DNA of 33,998 bases from Mageeibacillus sp. UBA1046 (GTDB lineage: Bacteria > Bacillota > Clostridia > Saccharofermentanales > DTU023). Location of the stretch: positions 2,118 through 36,115 of the forward strand of contig DCDV01000016.1 in assembly GCA_002316595.1 (NCBI GenBank), read 5' to 3'. Within the stretch, counting starts at the first letter, position 1. Every line of letters begins with the position of its first letter. Below are positions 31,922 through 33,998 of this stretch, in pieces. The notes under the pieces are model-generated. The model ran no database searches, was not told the DNA's origin, and saw only the letters and a list, made by a program, of their open reading frames with translations. The position numbers and the translations under genes are program-made.

Positions 31922-32012
31922 ACATATCTTTAAGATGACCCTAAAATCCTCAGATCAGAATACATATCTTTGAGATACGTTAAATTTCTCAGATCAGAAT
32001 ACATAAATCAAG
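31922..32012. repeat. 40-bp direct repeat after obgE
   Basis: Two copies (31922-31961, 40 bp; 31962-32000, 39 bp) share ACATATCTTT-AGAT at the start and CTCAGATCAGAAT at the end, with a diverged centre; ACATAAATCAAG begins a third partial copy. They lie in the 293-bp space between obgE and the rubredoxin gene, which has no protein gene before 32207. Confidence 0.85.
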
Positions 32013-32094
32013 TGTTTCACAATTCAATTTCAAATGTTTCTATAATCGGCATAGCAGAGTTAAAGCCGCTGCCAATATGATATTTACCATTTAA

Positions 32095-32124
32095 TTGGTA
32101 ATACTGTTTTTAATTGGTTATAAT
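32095..32124 (+). promoter_or_regulatory. Putative promoter of rubredoxin gene
   Basis: TTGGTA (32095-32100), 18-bp spacer, consensus TATAAT (32119-32124). The direct repeat TTAATTGGT occurs at 32091 and 32110, spanning the -35 and the spacer. Confidence 0.6.
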
Positions 32125-32132
32125 AATTTTTG
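32118..32132. promoter_or_regulatory. PerR-box-like sequence over the rubredoxin -10 region
   Basis: TTATAATAATTTTTG matches the PerR consensus TTATAATNATTATAA at 11 of 14 defined positions, with the left half-site perfect. It overlaps the -10 box, where a repressor would block polymerase. No perR gene is in the window. Confidence 0.4.
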
Positions 32133-32206
32133 AATTGATACTGTGACCAAGTAGTAATTAAAGGATAAATTTTATTAACGTCAAAAAAGAAAAGTGAGGT
32201 ATTTGA

Positions 32207-32365
32207 ATGAAATACGTATGTGATCTATGTGGTTATGTTTATGACCCTGAGCTGGGTGATCCCGATAACGGTGTAGAAGCCGGCACTGAGTTCGCGAATT
32301 TGCCTGAAGATTGGGTATGTCCTCTGTGCGGAGCCTCGCAAGATGATTTTTCTCCGCTAGATTAA
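32207..32365 (+). CDS. rd: Rubredoxin
   Basis: This 52-residue protein is easy to miss because of its size. It has both iron-binding loops: [19 protein letters not shown] (Cys5, Cys8) and [11 protein letters not shown] (Cys38, Cys41), plus the conserved [12 protein letters not shown] stretch between them. A single Fe(Cys)4 centre carries electrons. GTGAGGT lies seven bases before the ATG. It sits 92 bp before the flavodiiron protein, its usual electron acceptor in anaerobes, with a hairpin terminator between them. Confidence 0.98.
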   Translation: MKYVCDLCGYVYDPELGDPDNGVEAGTEFANLPEDWVCPLCGASQDDFSPLD

Positions 32366-32412
32366 GTATCACGAAGACGCACAGGGTTTATGCCCGGTGA
32401 AAGATTCTACTA

Positions 32413-32439
32413 GCCGGTTACTAAGTGACCGGCGTTTTT
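32413..32439 (+). terminator. Terminator-like hairpin between rubredoxin and flavodiiron genes
   Basis: GCCGGTTAC (32413-32421) pairs with GTGACCGGC (32425-32433; one T-G wobble) around TAA, then GTTTTT. It ends just before the ribosome site AAGGAGGG (32443-32450). Partial read-through could make rubredoxin transcripts exceed those of the oxidoreductase. Confidence 0.75.
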
Positions 32440-32457
32440 ATTAAGGAGGGTAAGAAC

Positions 32458-33663
32458 ATGTTACAAATCTCTGACCATGTACACGAAGTTGGAGCGTCTC
32501 ATCCGGAACTGTGCTATTTTGATCGGTTAATGCCTACCGAATATGGGACAACTTACAACTCGTATCTGGTTCAAGGTGAGAAAACGGCTTTAATTGACCC
32601 GGTAGAACCTGAATTGAAAGAAATATTGCTGCAAAATCTTCGGGATCTGGGAATTACAAAACTGGATTATCTTATTTGCCTCCATACAGAACAAGATCAT
32701 GCCGGATCAACACCTGATGTTTTGGCGGCATACCCGGGAGTTCAGCTGGTATCCAATGCAAAAGTCGCGGAGTTTATCGAAAACCATATTCATATTCCCC
32801 AGACAGATTTTCAAATTATGGCAGACGGCGATAAACTTGATCTGGGGGGTCTGACCTTGAGCTTCAAGTCGATCCCGTTTTCTCATTGGCCGGATAATAC
32901 TATGGTGTATCTGGAAGAGGAGTCAAAACTATTTTCATCCGACCTTTTCGGCTCACATTATGCCGCTCCCAATCCGGCTGCACCCGACTTTCAACTTCAG
33001 ATAAAAGAAGCACAAGCCTATTATGCTGAAATCATGATGCCGACGCGCCAGCAGACCGGAAGACATACGCAGTGGGTCAGGGATCTGAATCCTGCCATGA
33101 TTTTACCGTCTCATGGACCTGTCTGGCATGATCCGGATATAATTTTATCCCTGTATGAACGCTGGACATCTGATGCAGTTACTCCGGCTGTGGTGATTCC
33201 CTATATCACAATGCACGAATCTACCAGAGTGATGGCTAAATATTTGGCAGAAAAAATTGCTGAGCAAGGAATTCAAGTTGACCTCTGTGACTTAGGATTG
33301 TCAGATAAAGATCTGCGTCAGACCGCAGGTGAAGCACTATATTTATCAGTAGATGCTGCTGCTATCGTACTGGCAGCCCCGACCGTTTTAACAGGTCCTC
33401 ATCCCAGCATGATCTTCTTTGCAGCTTTAATGAACGGCATGCGAGTAAAAGCCAGATTTTTGGGCTTGATTGGATCATATGGCTGGGGAACCCAGATTGA
33501 GAAGTCACTGATCGCCCTGACAGACCGATTGAAGGGGGAGCATCTGCCGCCGTACCTTTGTAAAGGTTTGCCGCGTGAAGAAGATTACACTGCTCTGGAT
33601 AAATATGCCCAAGATATTGTTGATAAAATCAAGTCACTTCCCCCTGAAGATTTGCTAGACTAG
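32458..33663 (+). CDS. fprA: Flavodiiron protein (oxygen/NO reductase)
   Basis: Flavodiiron proteins reduce oxygen to water or NO to N2O with electrons from rubredoxin. The 401-residue protein has an N-terminal metallo-beta-lactamase-like diiron domain with the ligand set LHTEQDHAG (His76, Glu78, Asp80, His81), FSHWPDNTM, SSDLFGSH and PSHGPVW, then a flavodoxin domain from about residue 255, where an FMN-phosphate loop lies near YITMHESTR. No extra C-terminal domain. AAGGAGGG is seven bases before the ATG. A strong terminator follows, and the 3' end overlaps the convergent DUF4364-like gene by 4 bp. Confidence 0.96.
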   Translation: MLQISDHVHEVGASHPELCYFDRLMPTEYGTTYNSYLVQGEKTALIDPVEPELKEILLQNLRDLGITKLDYLICLHTEQDHAGSTPDVLAAYPGVQLVSNAKVAEFIENHIHIPQTDFQIMADGDKLDLGGLTLSFKSIPFSHWPDNTMVYLEEESKLFSSDLFGSHYAAPNPAAPDFQLQIKEAQAYYAEIMMPTRQQTGRHTQWVRDLNPAMILPSHGPVWHDPDIILSLYERWTSDAVTPAVVIPYITMHESTRVMAKYLAEKIAEQGIQVDLCDLGLSDKDLRQTAGEALYLSVDAAAIVLAAPTVLTGPHPSMIFFAALMNGMRVKARFLGLIGSYGWGTQIEKSLIALTDRLKGEHLPPYLCKGLPREEDYTALDKYAQDIVDKIKSLPPEDLLD

Positions 33664-33998
33664 TCGGATAATAAGCGAGAGATAATCAATTCATACAATT
33701 CTATTGAAGCCGCCTCCCAGGAAGAGGCGGCTTTTTTCGCCATTTCTTTGGTCGGGAAGGTAAGTCTGATGGTGAAGTTAGGCGTATCTGTTTCGTAGCG
33801 CTCCAATATCAGAAGCCATTCTCCGGTACCGGTCTGTTCCATCCTCGAACTGTATGTCTCTAAAAGAAGCTGCTCCCCTTTTAGTTCAACAGCCTTGCGG
33901 CTGATCCATTTATTTACAGATTCCGGGATCTGGTTTTCCAGAGCCTGCAGTACTTCAGCCCCTCTTTGGGTGACGTCAATACGCTCCACGGCTTGCTG
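33660..33998 (-). CDS. DUF4364-like protein, N-terminus beyond window
   Basis: At least 112 residues are visible, with the frame open to the window edge, so the 5' part (probably a winged-helix region) is missing. The visible part starts in VTQRGAEVLQALENQIPESV, which looks like the end of a winged helix plus ITxxGxxxL pattern, and ends WEAASIELYELIISRLL, resembling the DUF4364 C-terminus. Function is unknown; DUF4364 members are suspected transcription-factor-like proteins. The family call is from memory of the pattern and is moderate. A terminator for the opposite-strand gene is embedded in its coding sequence. Confidence 0.65.
   Translation of the reverse strand, partial: QQAVERIDVTQRGAEVLQALENQIPESVNKWISRKAVELKGEQLLLETYSSRMEQTGTGEWLLILERYETDTPNFTIRLTFPTKEMAKKAASSWEAASIELYELIISRLLSD
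33707..33737 (+). terminator. Strong terminator of the flavodiiron gene, inside the opposing CDS
   Basis: AAGCCGCCTC pairs with GAGGCGGCTT around CCAGGAA, followed by TTTT. The T run is on the plus strand only, so it stops flavodiiron transcripts. It lies inside the DUF4364-like coding region, so it is both coding and regulatory sequence. Confidence 0.92.

Overview
The window looks like core chromosome of an anaerobic, low-to-moderate GC member of the Bacillota, most likely a clostridial lineage. This rests on gene content and order (rpmE-yqhQ-prmC-prfA-tsaC-ywlE; rpsF-ssb-rpsR; rplI-dnaB; tilS-hpt-ftsH; rplU-prp-rpmA-obgE; cdaA/cdaR-glmM), a Prp-type processed L27, strong Shine-Dalgarno sites with frequent TTG and GTG starts, and a rubredoxin plus flavodiiron pair typical of anaerobes that detoxify oxygen. 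Species cannot be named from the sequence alone. I see no tRNA, rRNA, CRISPR array, transposase, integrase or phage gene.

Layout. 1-2.4 kb: 3' part of hflX, converging on tadA-plsC. 2.4-3.7 kb: an orphan zinc-ribbon membrane protein, two terminator hairpins, a candidate small RNA and a GC-rich repeat cluster that runs into the end of the next gene. 3.7-5 kb: an SLC45-like MFS transporter (minus strand). 5.2-8.4 kb: uridine-kinase-like protein, thioredoxin and NAD(P)HX repair enzyme. 8.4-12.7 kb: a c-di-AMP and cell-wall cluster consisting of a fused CdaA-CdaR protein, GlmM and a divergent amidase. 12.7-18.2 kb: L31, DUF1385 protein, PrmC, RF1, TsaC/Sua5 and an arginine-phosphatase-like protein. 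18.2-22.7 kb: S6-SSB-S18, then L9-DnaB-TilS. 22.7-25.6 kb: HPRT and FtsH. 25.6-28.3 kb (minus): divergent MurC and an MscS channel. 28.4-29.4 kb: a DMT transporter. 29.5-31.9 kb: L21, Prp, L27, Obg. 31.9-34 kb: rubredoxin and flavodiiron protein, then the 3' part of a DUF4364-like gene on the minus strand.

How the genes work together. Most serve translation (release factor and its methyltransferase, tRNA modification by TadA, TilS and TsaC, ribosomal proteins, ribosome GTPases HflX and Obg), replication (DnaB, SSB) and envelope homeostasis (c-di-AMP synthesis coupled to GlmM, MurC, amidase, MscS, FtsH, PlsC). PrmC methylates the GGQ of the adjacent RF1. Prp is expected to trim the N-terminus of the adjacent L27. 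Rubredoxin can feed electrons to the adjacent flavodiiron protein.

Most notable points: one polypeptide joins the diadenylate cyclase to a single YbbR domain; an amidase lacks the expected catalytic glutamate; MurC deviates at several signature motifs; L27 has Leu at the Prp cleavage position; SSB has extra residues after its LPF tip; a candidate small RNA carries anti-Shine-Dalgarno motifs; a repeat cluster overlaps the MFS stop codon; and a PerR-like box overlaps the rubredoxin promoter. I found no convincing wholly new multi-gene system. The fused cyclase locus is the strongest candidate for something new.
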